Assembly (NCBI GenBank): GCA_029817715.1
Contig: JARUPY010000164.1
Span: 252,001 to 316,000 of the forward strand
Origin: Melastoma dodecandrum
Taxonomy: Eukaryota; Streptophyta; Magnoliopsida; Myrtales; Melastomataceae
Direction: 5' to 3'
Length of the DNA: 64,000 nt
A program made the translations under genes and the position numbers. The notes under the pieces are model-generated. The model had not been told where the DNA came from, ran no database searches, and saw only the letters and a program-made list of their open reading frames with translations. Below, piece by piece: positions 44,212 to 55,758 of the stretch (positions within the stretch are counted from its first letter, which is position 1; each line of letters opens with the position of its first letter).

Positions 44212-44761
44212 TGATGCGCACTACAACCAGATCGAAGAAGTTACAATCAAGGAGGAAGTTGTGGTCTATAATGTGCTGGAGTGGATTGGACCAAGTAATG
44301 CTTCAATTGGGCAAGTTTGAAGCATTTTGGAGAAGTAAAGACCCCTACTTAAGACCCAGCCCATGGAAGGACGAAGTTGAAGTATTAGAGTCTTAAATAG
44401 ACTCATTTATGAAGTTAGTGGGATGGTGGTAGTGTGGAAATTGATTAAGGGGTTAGTGAGGAGTGCATTTAGTGCATTTAGTGCAGTTTGTCTAGAACCC
44501 TCTCTTCGAAGTCTTTTAAAGGGTTCTACACTGAAGGAGAAGGAGAGATCTTTTGGGAAGTTTAAACTTTAGTTGTTTCTTTTCTCTGTATCACTTAGCC
44601 TAGAATCTAAGTGTGGTGAGTTGAGAGTGTTTTCGTAGCCTTTTCGTTCACGGTGGTGCCATCGTGTTATCCGGGTTCGAGGTTGTTCTATCCAGACCTT
44701 GTTCGGGTTTGTTCTTGATTTGTTTAAGTTGAAGTTTACTTTCTTGCGTGTTTCCACATCA
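44212..44761 (+). repeat. Gypsy B shared LTR
   Basis: TGATGCGCACTAC to TTTCCACATCA. It follows a PPT on its left and a damaged PBS on its right (TTTGG...AGCG, as if TATCAG had been deleted from TTTGGTATCAGAGCG), so it served both as a 3' and a 5' LTR. Confidence 0.8.
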
Positions 44762-44763
44762 TT

Positions 44764-45660
44764 TGGAGCGTAAAGTAGCATATCTATGGCGCCAACTTCG
44801 ACAACTTCTCAACGAACGTGGTACATCGGAAGGTCATTCACATTCGTCTTCTATTCAAGCGGAGGAGGACAACCCATTCGTGGAGATGTCCAGCGAAGGG
44901 GAAGCTCAACAGGGGGTCCATCAACGACATCAGCCCGGTCGTTCTTTTGGAATAAGAGTTGATATTCCGGAGTTCGAAGGGAAGATAGATATAGAAGAAT
45001 TTCTTGATTGGCCGCACACAATCGAGAGGGTGTCCGAGTATGAAGACATCCCTGATGACAGACGTGTTAAGATGGCAGCGCTCCATCTCCGCAAGTACGC
45101 GAGTCTGTGGTGGGAGAATCTCAATCACCAAAGGCAACGTGAGGGTAAGGAGAAAATACGTTCATGGGAAAAGATGAAGCGAGCCTCGAAGAAGCGGTTC
45201 TTGCCGGAACGCTATCGTCAGGACCTTTTCCTCAAGTTAAATTCGTTGCAACAATCAACGTCAGTTTCGGAGGACACCCGCGAGTTCGAACAGCTCATGT
45301 TACAATGTGACATATCGGAGCCACAGGAACAAACCATTGCGAGATACATCAAGGGTCTCAAATAGCATATGCGGTGGAGTTACAACCTTATTGGAGCTTT
45401 GGAGATGTGTGCAACCTTGCTCATAAGGTTGAGAAGCAGTAAGTAAAACGAGCATCTCCACGGCCAGCTACTATGGTTTTTCCTCCCAGTAAAGGCGGTA
45501 CATCATCTCGATCTAATCCGTTGGCAGCCAATAAAGAGAAAGGAAAAGAAGAATTTCGACCGCCCAGTAAGCTGGAAGGGGCCGAAATTATTTCAAATGC
45601 CAAGGTTATGGACATGTCGCGGCTAAATGTCCAACACGAATGACGATCACCATCAAGGAG
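44764..45660 (+). pseudogene. Gypsy B right copy: gag
   Basis: Open to TAG at 45363: RVDIPEFEGKIDIEEFLDW, then MAALHLRKYASLWWENLN and RQDLFLKLNSLQQSTSVSED, a typical gypsy capsid. After the stop, a zinc knuckle survives in another frame near 45595 (KCQGYGHVAAKCP), with the first Cys apparently mutated. Confidence 0.8.
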
Positions 45661-45729
45661 CTATCCGACGATGATGATAATGAAGGAACTCAAGAGGACG
45701 GAACCATATGAGATGCTGAAGAGGAATAT

Positions 45730-46107
45730 GTGGCCGATGAGGGAGAATTGCTCGTGTTTCGCAAGGCTCTAAATGCAAACGTTGTACTAGAGGAAGCTGA
45801 TCAGCGAGAGCGCATCTTCCAAACCCGTTGCACAGTACAAGGAAAGGTGTGCCATGTGATTGTGGATAGCGGTAGCTGCACCAATGTAGCATCAACTACA
45901 ATGGTGGAGAAGTTAAAGTTGCTTACGAATCCACACCCCCAACCTTACAAACTTCAATGGCTAAACAAGGACAGCGACATACGGGTAACTAAACAAGTTC
46001 TCATCTCATTGTCTATTGGTCAAAACTACAGGGACACGGTGACCTGCGATGTCGTGCCAATGGACGCTTGCCCCTTGTTATTGGGAAGACTATGGCAATA
46101 TGATTGA
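45730..46107 (+). pseudogene. Gypsy B right copy: protease
   Basis: The 125-residue frame has FQTRCTVQGKVCHVIVDSGS with the catalytic Asp-Ser-Gly, TNVASTTMVEKLKL, PYKLQWLNKDSD and the flap-end region CPLLLGRLWQYD, where it meets a TGA. The sequence continues in the same frame as a YRNTYSITIDLKKITLLPL stretch at 46123. Confidence 0.8.
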
Positions 46108-46861
46108 CGAGCTATGCATGATGGGTACCGGAATACCTACTCTATCACCATAGACCTGAAGAAGATCACGCTTCTACCATTGTGGGCACCAGCCACATCA
46201 AGGCCACTGAAGGATGCTCAAAGTCAAATTCCGAAGCAAGTTGAGTTGATCAAGGATGTTCGAGGCAATGAGCACATGTACGTCTTGATGATCCTCGAGG
46301 AAAGCATGGAGGCAAAAGCAACTACGCACCCTCTATTAAAGAGATTACTTCAGGAGTTCGAGGACGTGTTTCCGAAGGAGATGCCAGGAGGACTTCCACC
46401 ATTGCGGGATATCCAGCATCAAATTGACCTCATTCCGGGGGTGACGCTTCCCAACAGACCAGCCTATCACTGCAATCCCGAAGAAGCAAAGGAGCTGCAA
46501 CGGCAAGTGGAAGAGCTTATTCAAAAGGGGTTCGTGAAAGAAAGTCTCAGCCCACGTTCCGTTCCTGCAATCCTCGTACCAAAGAAGGATGGTTCATGGA
46601 GAATGTGCGTGGACAGCCACGCTATCAACAAGATCACAGTCAAATACAGGTTTCCTATTCCTCGTTTAGATGACATGCTTGATGAGCTGTACGGCGCGTG
46701 TGTTTTCTCGAAGGTGGATTTGCGTAATGGATATCACCAAATTCGTATTAAAGAAGGAGATGAATGGAAGACGGCATTCAAGACCAAGTTCGGCTTGTAT
46801 GAATGGCTTATTATGCCCTTTGGCCTCTCGAACGCACCTAACACTTTCATGAGATTGATGA
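46108..46861 (+). pseudogene. Gypsy B right copy: start of RT, cut by a D2 LTR
   Basis: It shows [39 protein letters not shown] and [16 protein letters not shown]. It ends in mid-domain at 46861, where TGATACAAGG of the D2 LTR begins; the catalytic YFDD is not reached. Confidence 0.8.
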
Positions 46862-47607
46862 TGATACAAGGACCATCGATGCACCATCGACTAGAGCTGT
46901 CTGCTTGCTTATCATCAACTAATTGTCGAACCAAGGTGCCGTCGAAGGAAGGAGCCGTCGAAGGAAGTCTGGTCGAAGCAGATGCAACCTTACATTGAAG
47001 ACAGGCATTAAAGGTGCATTGATTGTCCAGCCACCCTCGCCTCCACTATCTTGCATTCATGTTTGTTGCATTTCCAATAAGCCATTTATGGTTCGTCCAT
47101 GAATGTGGCCTTGCATGCATTATTTTACATTCATTGTCTTGCATTTAAGTTCTTGTTCAGATAATCCCTATGTAATGGGAGCCCTTGTAAGCATTTGGAA
47201 GAACTTATTATTATCAGATTATAAACCCTTTGTAAGACTTTGTCTTCTGCCCGAAGTGAGTGGATTCTCCTTCAACCTCATTCTTCATTTGGTGGATTCC
47301 AAGTGCGGACTGAGTCGAGCGTTCAACCGGTGGTGGTGTTTTTGTATCCTCTGCGTTGTTCCTCATCCTCGTCTTGTTCGTGGTGGTGTCTCTGTATCCA
47401 CGGCCAAACGAGTCTATCCGTGTCTTCTTTCACGGTGGTGCATCTGTATCCGTGGAGGTTGATCGCAACCCTTCTTTTTCATCATTCAGTCGCCTACCCT
47501 ACACACCTTCTGTCCATTCCAGCGTCACTCCATTCCGCACCCTTTTCAGTGACGTCCCCATTCGTTTTCGGTATTGGAATCATCTATTCCTTTCCGTTCC
47601 CATATCA
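46862..47607 (+). repeat. D2-type LTR, complete, plus strand
   Basis: It runs from TGATACAAGG to CCCATATCA. Its U5 resembles the gypsy D LTRs, but its U3 is different, hence a sister family. Its left neighbour is gypsy B RT (GATGA) and its right neighbour is an Athila LTR (TTTGG), so no TSD and no PBS or PPT adjoin it. Confidence 0.7.
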
Positions 47608-47753
47608 TTTGGCTTGTTTTAATACTTGGTCGAAGTTCAGATCTGTCCTCGTGAGAATGATATGTTACTTACACTCTATTACTTTAACGATCGCGTGCAC
47701 TTGCGTGGTGAAAACGTATTGGACGTGCAAGTTTGTGGCATCGTTGCGGGGAC
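47608..47753 (+). repeat. End of the Athila-2 5' LTR and its PBS
   Basis: 47608-47729 matches the end of the 3' LTR (GTTTTAATACTTGGTCGAAG). TGGCATCGTTGCGGGGAC at 47736-47753 resembles the tRNA-Asp-type PBS of Athila elements. Confidence 0.7.
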
Positions 47754-48834
47754 TGTTTTCTAGATTTTCAACCAATATTAATTTCAATCAGATCTCTATT
47801 AGTTCAATTATTATTTTTCTTTAAAATTCAATTTTAATCTTGATCTTCGACTTGTTTACAAAAAAATCGTAACGTTGCATGCGCAGTAGTGAAGTAGTTC
47901 CTTTTGATCCAGAAATAGAAAGAACCTTTCGGATATGTCTAAGAGAGCAAAAGGAAGCCACACGCCAATAAACAACGGAGAACAACAATCAAGAAGTTAA
48001 ACTGAGAATCATGCGTGATTATGCCCAGCCCCATGTGCGTGAATGCTCCAGCATAGTGAAGCCAACTATCTAAGCTAACACATTTGAAATCAAACCGGTA
48101 ATAGTCATTATGTTACAAAATTCGAGTTTCGGGGGATCTCCATCGGAGGATCCACATTGGCACACACCAACTTTTTGCAAGTTTGCGACACTTTCCGCTA
48201 CAAAGGAGTATCGAGCGAGGCCATTCGGATGAGACTCTTCCCATTCTCGTTGAGGGACAAGGCACGAACATGGCTATACTCTTTGCCAGAAGGGTCCATC
48301 ACAAACTGGGAATAGATGTTCGGAAAATTCCTATCAAAGTATTTCCCACCCAGCAAGACCATTAAGACGCGGAGCGACATCACTTCACTTCGGCAACATG
48401 GAACAGAGTCACTTTATGAGGCTTGGGAGAGATTCAAGAATTTTCTACGAGTGTGCCCACATCACGAGATACCTCAATGGATGTTAGTGCAAATCATTTA
48501 TGATGGATTAACAGATGCACTACCCTCAGTGATAGATGCAGCTGTTGGGGGAACAATATTAAACAAGCAGCCGGAAGAAGCATTGGAGCTATTCGAGCAG
48601 ATGGCTTATAACGGTCATGGAGTATCGCGTACCCGAGGAGTAGCTGGAATACATTCAATTAATGAAGTTGCTGCCCTCAATGCTAAAGTTGATGCATTAA
48701 CTCGGGAGCTGAATGCACTACAGGGTCCTAGTCATCCCCCTCATTATCCATCTGAGAGGTGTGGAGAAAATCATGCTCCGGGTCAATGCTTCATTGGTGC
48801 TGAATCGTCCAACTCGAGGAACGACCCCTTCTCA
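47754..48834 (+). pseudogene. Athila-2 leader and gag
   Basis: A possible start (MRSSEVVPFDPEIERTF) is near 47879. The capsid shows GGSPSEDPHWHTPTF near 48130, RLFPFSLRDKARTWLYSLP near 48235 and ESLYEAWERFKNFLRVCPHH (open frame 48316-48954). Frame changes near 48180 and a TAG at about 48312 break it. After NALQGPSHPP a lone knuckle-like CGENHAPGQC follows, then the deletion junction. Confidence 0.75.
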
Positions 48835-50736
48835 AACACTTGTAGGCGATTCATTAAGGTTTCACCAAGACATCGAAACCATTATGCAATCTTTTGGAGA
48901 AAGACATACCATTCAAATTTGATGAAACCTGCATGGAAGCGTTTACAAAATTGAATGAGATGTTAGTAATAGCACTTATCGTTGTAGTGCCTGATTGGAA
49001 GTTACCTTTTGAATTGATGTGAGATTCGAGTGACTATGCCTTAGGAGTAGTGCTTGGGCAGCGTAAGAATAAGGTCTTTCATGTGATTTACTATGCTAGT
49101 AGAACTTCGGACGATGTATAGGTAAATTACACGACCACTGAAAATGAGCTACTAGCTGCCGTATTTGCTTTCGATAAATTTCGATCTTACCTTGTGGGTT
49201 CGAAAGTCATGGTGTTCACAAATCACTCCGCGATCAAGTACTTGATTAGAAAAAGGATGCAAAACCACGATCGATAAGATGGGTTCTCTTACTACAAGAA
49301 TTTGATCTCGAGATCAAGGACCGAAAAGGAGTGGAGAATCAAGTAGCTGATAACTTGTAAAGGCTAGACGGTCAAAGCGACACCAAGCCCAACCATGTAT
49401 CTATAAATGAATCCTTTCCTAATGAACAGCTGCTCTCGGTTAATCACAGACAAGTGCCATGGTATGCAGATTTTGTTAATTTTCTTGTTTCGAATTTCAT
49501 TCCCGCTTATTTGAATGCGCACCAAAAGAAGAAGTTTTTGATGTTAAGAAACATGTGTGGGAGGAACCATTCTTGTTTAAGCAATGTGCAGATCAAGTTC
49601 TTAGAAGATGCGTACCTAAGGAAGAATGGGAAGAAATTTTGTGGCATTGTCATGCAGCACCTTATGACGGACATTTCGGAGGAGAAAAAACTGCCGCTAG
49701 GATTTTGCAAGCAGGTTTCTATTGGCCTTCTTTGTTCAAGGATTCTGACAACTTTGTTGCTAAATGTGACAGATGCCAACGAACGAGAAACATATCAAGG
49801 CGACGCGAAATGCCCTTAAACAACATCCTGGAGGTAGAGATTTCGACTTTGGGGTATTGATTTTATGGGACCAATTGTTTCTTCTTTCAAAAATCGTTAT
49901 ATTTTAGTTGCTGTAGATTATGTGTCTAAATGGGTTGCAGTGAAAGCTTTTCCCACTAACTAGGCTAAAACAGTGGTTAAGTTTTTGAAGAAGCGGGTGT
50001 TTACAAGGTTTAGCACACCAAAAGCAATCATCAGCGATGGGTGATCTCACTTGTACAATAAACAAGTCTCCAATTTGTTAAACAAGTATGGAATAAATCT
50101 CAAGGTCGCTCTTGCTTACCATTCTCAAACAAGTGGGCAAGTTGAAGTGTCGAACCGTGAAATTAAGAGAATTCTAGAGAAAACAATGAACACATCACCG
50201 AAGGATTGGGCACAGAAACTAGATGACGCACTATGGGCATATCGAACAGCTCACAAGACGCCAATCGGAATGTCTCCATTTAAGCTAGTTTATGGAAAAG
50301 CATGTCACTTGCCAGTGGAATTGGAGCACAAAGCATTTTGGGCGATAAAGAAGCTGATTTTGATCTCGAGAATGCTGGACAGAAGCGGTTGCTCCAATTG
50401 AACGAACTTGATGAATTTCGGCTTCAAGCGTATGAAAACGCGAGGATCTATAAGGAGAAGACGAAACAGTAGCACGACAAGAGAATCATTGAGCGACAAT
50501 TTGAACCCAAACAACAAGTATTGTTTTTCAATTCCAGACTGAAATTATTTCCAGGAAAGCTCAAATCGAGGTGGTCTGGACCATTTCAGGTAGTTCAGGT
50601 ATTCCCCTATGGTGCCGTAGAAAAACGGAATCTAACTTCAGAAAAAACATTCAAGGTTAATGGACAAATGCTGAAACACTATTGGGGAGGCAACGTTGAG
50701 AGGGCAGTTGCCGTGATAACATTGAGAGACATGTGA
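48835..50736 (+). pseudogene. Athila-2 RNase H and integrase
   Basis: From RRFIK near 48845 the text aligns with Athila-1 from about 12040. RNase [15 protein letters not shown] and [14 protein letters not shown]. Integrase: [45 protein letters not shown] and the [15 protein letters not shown] block missing in Athila-1. C-terminal: [18 protein letters not shown]. Stops occur in every part (for example TGA at 49020 and 50042, TAG at 50470). Confidence 0.8.
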
Positions 50737-51970
50737 TCGATCTAAGAGTCGAGCCGCAGACTATAAACCAAGCGCATTTTGGGAGACAATCCAAACTTAT
50801 TTTATTATATTTTACTTTTTTTTTCTTTTCATAGGCTTCATTCTATTTTTATTTATTTTTCCTTACTTTCTTAGGAGATCACCACTTCAAAACACTAACC
50901 ATCTGCGCTTGACCATGAAGATGAGGATAATGATCCACAAGTGATCTCGTAGGGGAGTATCATTCTTCCCTGATATCTTATGTCGTCTGTTATCTTTTAG
51001 TTTGCACCGACGACGTTGCTTATCGTAGGTTTGGGGGTGTTATGTTTTGATGGGTTGCATTTTATGCTGAGTGAAGTGGTGTTCTTTTAGGATATATCAG
51101 TTTATTTGTTGGGTAAGAAAAAAAATATCGTCTTTTGCGTCGTTATTCCTCAGAATGACCCTAGAAAGTCGAGAGTGGAATGCCCTTATTCGATGATGAG
51201 CTTAAGGGATGCATTCCTAATATGTGGAAGGATGGAGTTCTAAGTCTGTTGTGTTTATTTTTTTCGGATTTTTATCAGATGTCCCTGTAGAAAGCATACT
51301 TAGCGCAACAGGCCTACGTCTTCTTAGAATGCATGGTGACAAGTGATGAGTAGAGACACATGGACTATCTCTTGAAACAAAGTCTGTGGTATATGTGTGA
51401 AGAAAGAAAGAAATAAAGAGGTTGTCAAGGCTTTGAGTACCACTGTTCAGGTTTAAAAAAGTCGAAAAGGAGAAAAAATAAAAGGAAATAAAAGAAGAAG
51501 AGTGCCTAAATATGTACTTGTGGTGTGAGTCTTCCTGCTTGCTTGAGTGACGATCGATAATTCGTTACATGAGCTTCTGTAGGAATTTGATAAGACATTT
51601 AAAGTCGTGCAACCGGAAAAAGGAAAAGAAAAGTAAAGTTGTGCAATGAAAAGTTGTAAAACCATTGATGAGTGGAGAAAGTAGTTTGTAATAGTCTTTG
51701 CAAGTCATTCGGTCGCCAGGAACTATTTGAAGTGTGGATTTGTTAATGTTAAGTGTGTAACTTACTAGGATGAAAATATTTCTTGTAGGATGTGTTGACT
51801 GGGCATGCTGGTGATGAATGAAATCTAACTACATAGAAGGTTTGCGGCCGTATCTGAGAGGTTTTTAAATTGTTCTATGATCGAGTGATTTGGGTTGTCT
51901 GAGGAGTGTCTTTTGACTGTATTTTTGTCTTTTGTTTTGCTTGAGGACTAGTAAAAGTTAGGTTTGGGGG
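50737..51970 (+). other. Athila-2 3' non-coding region
   Basis: No env-like ORF is visible. GGTTTGGGGGTG occurs near 51028 and at 51961-51970 (PPT). The 62-bp CAGCTG repeat of Athila-1 is absent here. Confidence 0.65.
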
Positions 51971-53294
51971 TGTGAATAATATAGTTAAGGGATCATATTT
52001 TAGACTTAATTGATATTAGCTGTTAAGTATTTTATATGAGTAAGTCTTCCTTTTCTCTGTTTTCGCAATATTTTGTTTATTGTCTCGTCAATGTGCTTTC
52101 AGTGTTTTGATTTAGGAAAATCATAGGAAGGAAAGCACAATTGGGGATTGAGGGCCAAGAGGAAGAAGCATGAAGAGTAAGAAGTGGCCAAAAATCTTAC
52201 AGCAATATGTAGTAAAAAATTGTATAGAGACTTTGTGCAGGTGCCTAAACCCACGATAATTTGGTGCAGGTGCATAAGACGCAAGGAAGGCAGACGAAAA
52301 TTTCATAGAAACTTTGTGCAGCTGGACAACAATTTGGTGCAGCTGCACCGATGCTTGAGATAATATTTTATTTCCAAGATTCTCAAGACTATCTAGAGTT
52401 ATTTTCTTAGTAGTATAAAAATATCTTCCACTATTTCTTTGAGGGGAGGATCGACCTAGGAGGCTGCTAGAGATAAGGAGCCATCGACGGAGACTTCACC
52501 GGTTATTTTTCTTTCAGTTTTTCTTTATGTCGTTTTCGATGTTTAAGATTCAATTGATGTTTTTGTTTACTTTCGTCATGAACTATTTTTCTTTGCCTAG
52601 GGTTAAGATGGATCTTGACAATTAGTCAAGTGTTTATCTCTTTCGACACTCTTGGATGATTTATGTTTGATTATTCCTATTCGTTCTTAATACTTTCTTA
52701 TTACCTTATCATCAATAGGATTGTTTAGTGAATTTAGGTGAACTCCGAAAGGGAATCCTAAGTTAGGCACGGGAGAAGAAATAACTTAGGTTAATCTTGG
52801 TCGAAAGATGAGATTATTAATGAGCGGGATAGGAATATACCCAATCGTCCTTGGTAATCAAATTAGAATTGATTCTTAAGGGGCACTCGATTGTTAATCT
52901 ACCTAGGAATAGAGTAGTTACTATTTACAGAGATGTACATTCTTATGACCTCGGGAGGGGCGTAGGAAGATAACCGAATTTCATATTATCAAACGGATCA
53001 TCTTAAGTGTGTTGATTGAGATACGACTTGCGATTAATTGTTAGGTGAAATCGTCGCCCTAGGTGTTTTCTCATTTGAATTTTAATTCAGTTTACTTGTT
53101 CGTTACCCTTAGATTTGCCCTTGGTTTAATTGTTTCTCAATTCGCTTTGTTGAATGATAGAGGTTTAGAGGTTTGGCGTGTTTTAATACTTGGTCGAAGT
53201 TCATATCAGTCCTCGTGGGAACATATCTTACTTACACTCCATTACTTATACGATCACGTGCATTTACGTGGTGAACACGTTTTCGACGTGACCA
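51971..53294 (+). repeat. Athila-2 3' LTR
   Basis: It begins TGTGAATAAT and ends CGACGTGACCA. GTGCAGGTGC/GTGCAGCTGCACC motifs lie at 52238-52350, in the same place as in Athila-3. The final 700 bases match Athila-1. Confidence 0.8.
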
Positions 53295-55310
53295 ATAGTC
53301 TCAAGACATGGGTCATCAGTCGCATGAATATGCTGGGCGCGTTTGACAAACCAAAGGGCATCACCATTCATTCGTACAGCCCGTACTTGGTTTTGAAGGT
53401 TCCACTCGTCACCTTCCTCCATTCGGATATGGTGGTAGCCAGTTTGCAAGTCTACTTTTGAAAACACATGCGCTCCATGCAACTCATCAAACATGTCGTC
53501 TAGTTGAGGAATTGGGAAGCGATACTTCACTGTTATCTTGTTGGTTACTCGACTATCCATCCACATTCTCCATGTGCCATCTTTCTTTGGTACCAATATA
53601 GGTGGAACTGAGCAAGGGCACCAACTCTCTCATACCAAACCTTTCTCCAGTAGCTCATCGACCAGCCTTTGAAGTTTTTTCGCTTTCCCAGGATTGCATC
53701 GATAAGCTGGTCGGTTGGGTAAGGAAGCACCTATAACCAAATCAATATGGTGTTGGATACTTCACAATGGTGGTAGTTTAACCGGTAACTCCTCCGGAAG
53801 CACATCCTTAAACTCCTCGATTAAAGCTTTCGCACGTGGAAGTTACAACGATTGATCCTGGGTTGCTTCGACCATAACGAAAAAAGTAAACATCCTCGCT
53901 TTCGCACGTTGCCCTAATCAACTCCATTCGCTTGATCACTTGAGCGGGCGAGTGGTTGATAGGTGCTTCGCCTAGATGGGCGGTTAATGGCATCAAGGTG
54001 ATATTCTTTTCGTCGATGCTAATGGAATACGTATTATGATACCCGTGATACTGTACGCATCGTTCGAATTCCCACGGTCTTCCTATAAGCAAGTGGCACG
54101 CATCCATCGGAATCACATCGCAAATGAGTTCTTCCCAGTAGGTCTTCCCAATTGAGAAAGGGACTCACGCTTGTTGCGTCACACGAACATCACTGTCCTA
54201 GTTGAGCCATTGTAAGCGACAAGGATGAGGATGTGGTGCTACGGACAACTTGAGCTTTTCTATCACGGTTCTAGAGACCGTGTTGGTGCAACTTCCATTA
54301 TCTACAATCACATCAAACTTTATCCTTAACGGTACATCTAGTACAAAAAATGCACTCACGTTGGTTCTCCTCGCGAAATGGTGTTGCATTCAAGGTCTTG
54401 CAGACAACTAGCAACTCTCCTTCGTCCGGACACTCCTCAGTCTTCTCTTGATCCCAAATCGGGTTTGCATTCTCTTCGAACTCCAGTTCTCCATCAGACA
54501 ACTCCTTGATGACAACATTTCTCCTTAAGGGATACTCCGACACCATGTGTCCTGTCCCTTGGCATTTGAAACAATGACGAACAGGATCTCGCTTGTTCAT
54601 CTTAGCTTTAGGCCTAGTAGTCGATGATGGAGTTTTCCTTGACATCGTCGACGGTGCCTTTGCCTGGGAGCTACTACCCTTATTGAAAGGTGGAGCCTTC
54701 ACAGATGGGCGGGTATTTGATCTCCTTCCTTGCTGTTGCTCAACTTTTTAGGCCAGCGCTCAAACATCGTCAAACGACCAATATTGCTGGAGTTCAACCG
54801 TGTCAGCTACCTGGGGCTTAAGTTCTCGAAGATACCTACCAATAGTTTGCTCGGGGGCTTCCTGGACATCGCAAAGCAGCAAAAGTCTTTCAAACTCCCT
54901 CGTGTACTCCGACACCGTTGAGATTTGTTGAAGCGACTGCAACTTGAGATAGAGATCTCGCCGATAGTTCTCAAGTAAAAAACTATTAGTCATAATCCTT
55001 TTCATTTTTTCCCATGTCCCGATCTTATCAAGTCATTTTCTGCGGCGTTGATGTTTGGTGTTCTCGCACCAAGGGCTAGCGTACTTTTCCAACTGTAATG
55101 CTGCCATCTTAACTTTTCGAGCCTCAAACACCTCCTCGAAATCGAATATGCGTTCGACCTTACGCATCCAATCGATGAATTCCTCAGGGTCAAGGATTTC
55201 CTCAAACTCCACAGTCAGGACACTCATCGTTTGGGCTCTCCTTTCGGGTCGCCGATTTTTTGGTGACGATCCTCGTTGAGAAACATCACATAACGGATTC
55301 TCTTCTTCGT
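53295..55310 (-). pseudogene. Gypsy D gag, protease and RT start
   Basis: Minus strand, from the right: gag (55359-55033, 55005-54760) with MAALQLEKYASPWCEN and RDLYLKLQSLQQISTVSEYT; zinc knuckle HCFKCQGTGHMVSEYP with the last Cys changed to Tyr (54702-54313); protease DVIVDNGSCTN with Asp-Asn-Gly (54389-54198) and CHLLIGRPWEF; RT from [20 protein letters not shown] (53596) to a shifted TFMRLM, ending at the Athila-2 LTR. Several stops and frameshifts. The other half is 38791-40727. Confidence 0.82.
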
Positions 55311-55753
55311 CGCTATGAACAAGAACGAGGGCAAGGAACAACACAGAGGATACAGGCATACCACCACCGGTTGATATACTTTACTGAATCTGCGCTTGAA
55401 ATCCACCAAATGAAGAACGGGGCTGAAATAGAATCCACTCATTCAGATAGAAAGACAAAAGTCTAATCTGGTCTAAAAGATCGGATCGGATGATAAGGAA
55501 TGAAAATATATTATTTCTCCTGACAAGATCTGAAAAGCTGGTGGAGTAGGGTAGTGGAGTAAGCGCGATTCTTGGGGTGCAAGTTGTCAGACGAACCGTC
55601 AGATCATAGCGTCTCTTGGGTTGCTCGTCGACTGAGAGTCGTGTCGCTCCATACTCCTCTCGTCGTGTCGTTTACTCGATGATCAGCATGTCGAGACCTC
55701 TAGTAGGTGACGTTGGTTGAAGTGTGGGCGAAGCGACGACCTTCCTTGTATCA
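55311..55753 (-). repeat. Gypsy D 5' LTR, 3' part deleted
   Basis: It starts TGATACAAGGAAGG at 55753 and pairs with the 3' LTR over the whole U3. The end of the LTR and the PBS are missing: CCTCGTTCTTGTTCA runs directly into gag near 55311. An internal gap of about 130 bases relative to the 3' LTR lies near 55480. Confidence 0.8.
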
Positions 55754-55758
55754 AGACT

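Larger units (their letters stand above)
40728..46861 (+). mobile_element. Gypsy B: two partial copies sharing one LTR
   Basis: The order is LTR (40728-41261), a D2-type LTR fragment (41264-41692), RT to integrase (41693-44205), LTR (44212-44761), gag, protease, start of RT (44764-46861). The middle LTR is the 3' LTR of the left copy and the 5' LTR of the right copy. The first half of RT is present twice (41693-42100 and 46440-46861). It inserted into gypsy D after CACTT (40723-40727); the right-hand LTR and TSD are lost. It is CRM-like by [18 protein letters not shown] and close to families C and D. Confidence 0.8.
47608..53294 (+). mobile_element. Athila-2: internally deleted, 5' LTR truncated
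   Basis: The last 122 bases of the 5' LTR, PBS, leader, gag, RNase H, integrase, 3' region and a full 3' LTR remain. Protease and RT are gone: gag runs into RNase H at about 48835. It abuts gypsy D at 53294. TSD cannot be tested because the left end is lost. Confidence 0.82.
29576..55753 (-). mobile_element. Gypsy D (CRM-like), outermost element of the nest
   Basis: AGACT stands at 29571-29575 and at 55754-55758. Inside, on the minus strand, the order is 5' LTR (55753-55311), gag, protease, start of RT (to 53295), a 12.6-kb insertion (53294-40728), end of RT, RNase H and integrase (40727-38777), PPT, and 3' LTR (38776-38763 and 30332-29576) split by element E. Removing the insertions leaves about 5.2 kb. 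LTRs start TGATACAAGG; the U3 parts of the two LTRs match closely. About 45 codons of RT are missing at the middle junction. The CRM-like call rests on [15 protein letters not shown] and TFNVxDL-type strings in D and its relative B and on the absence of a visible chromodomain. Confidence 0.8.
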
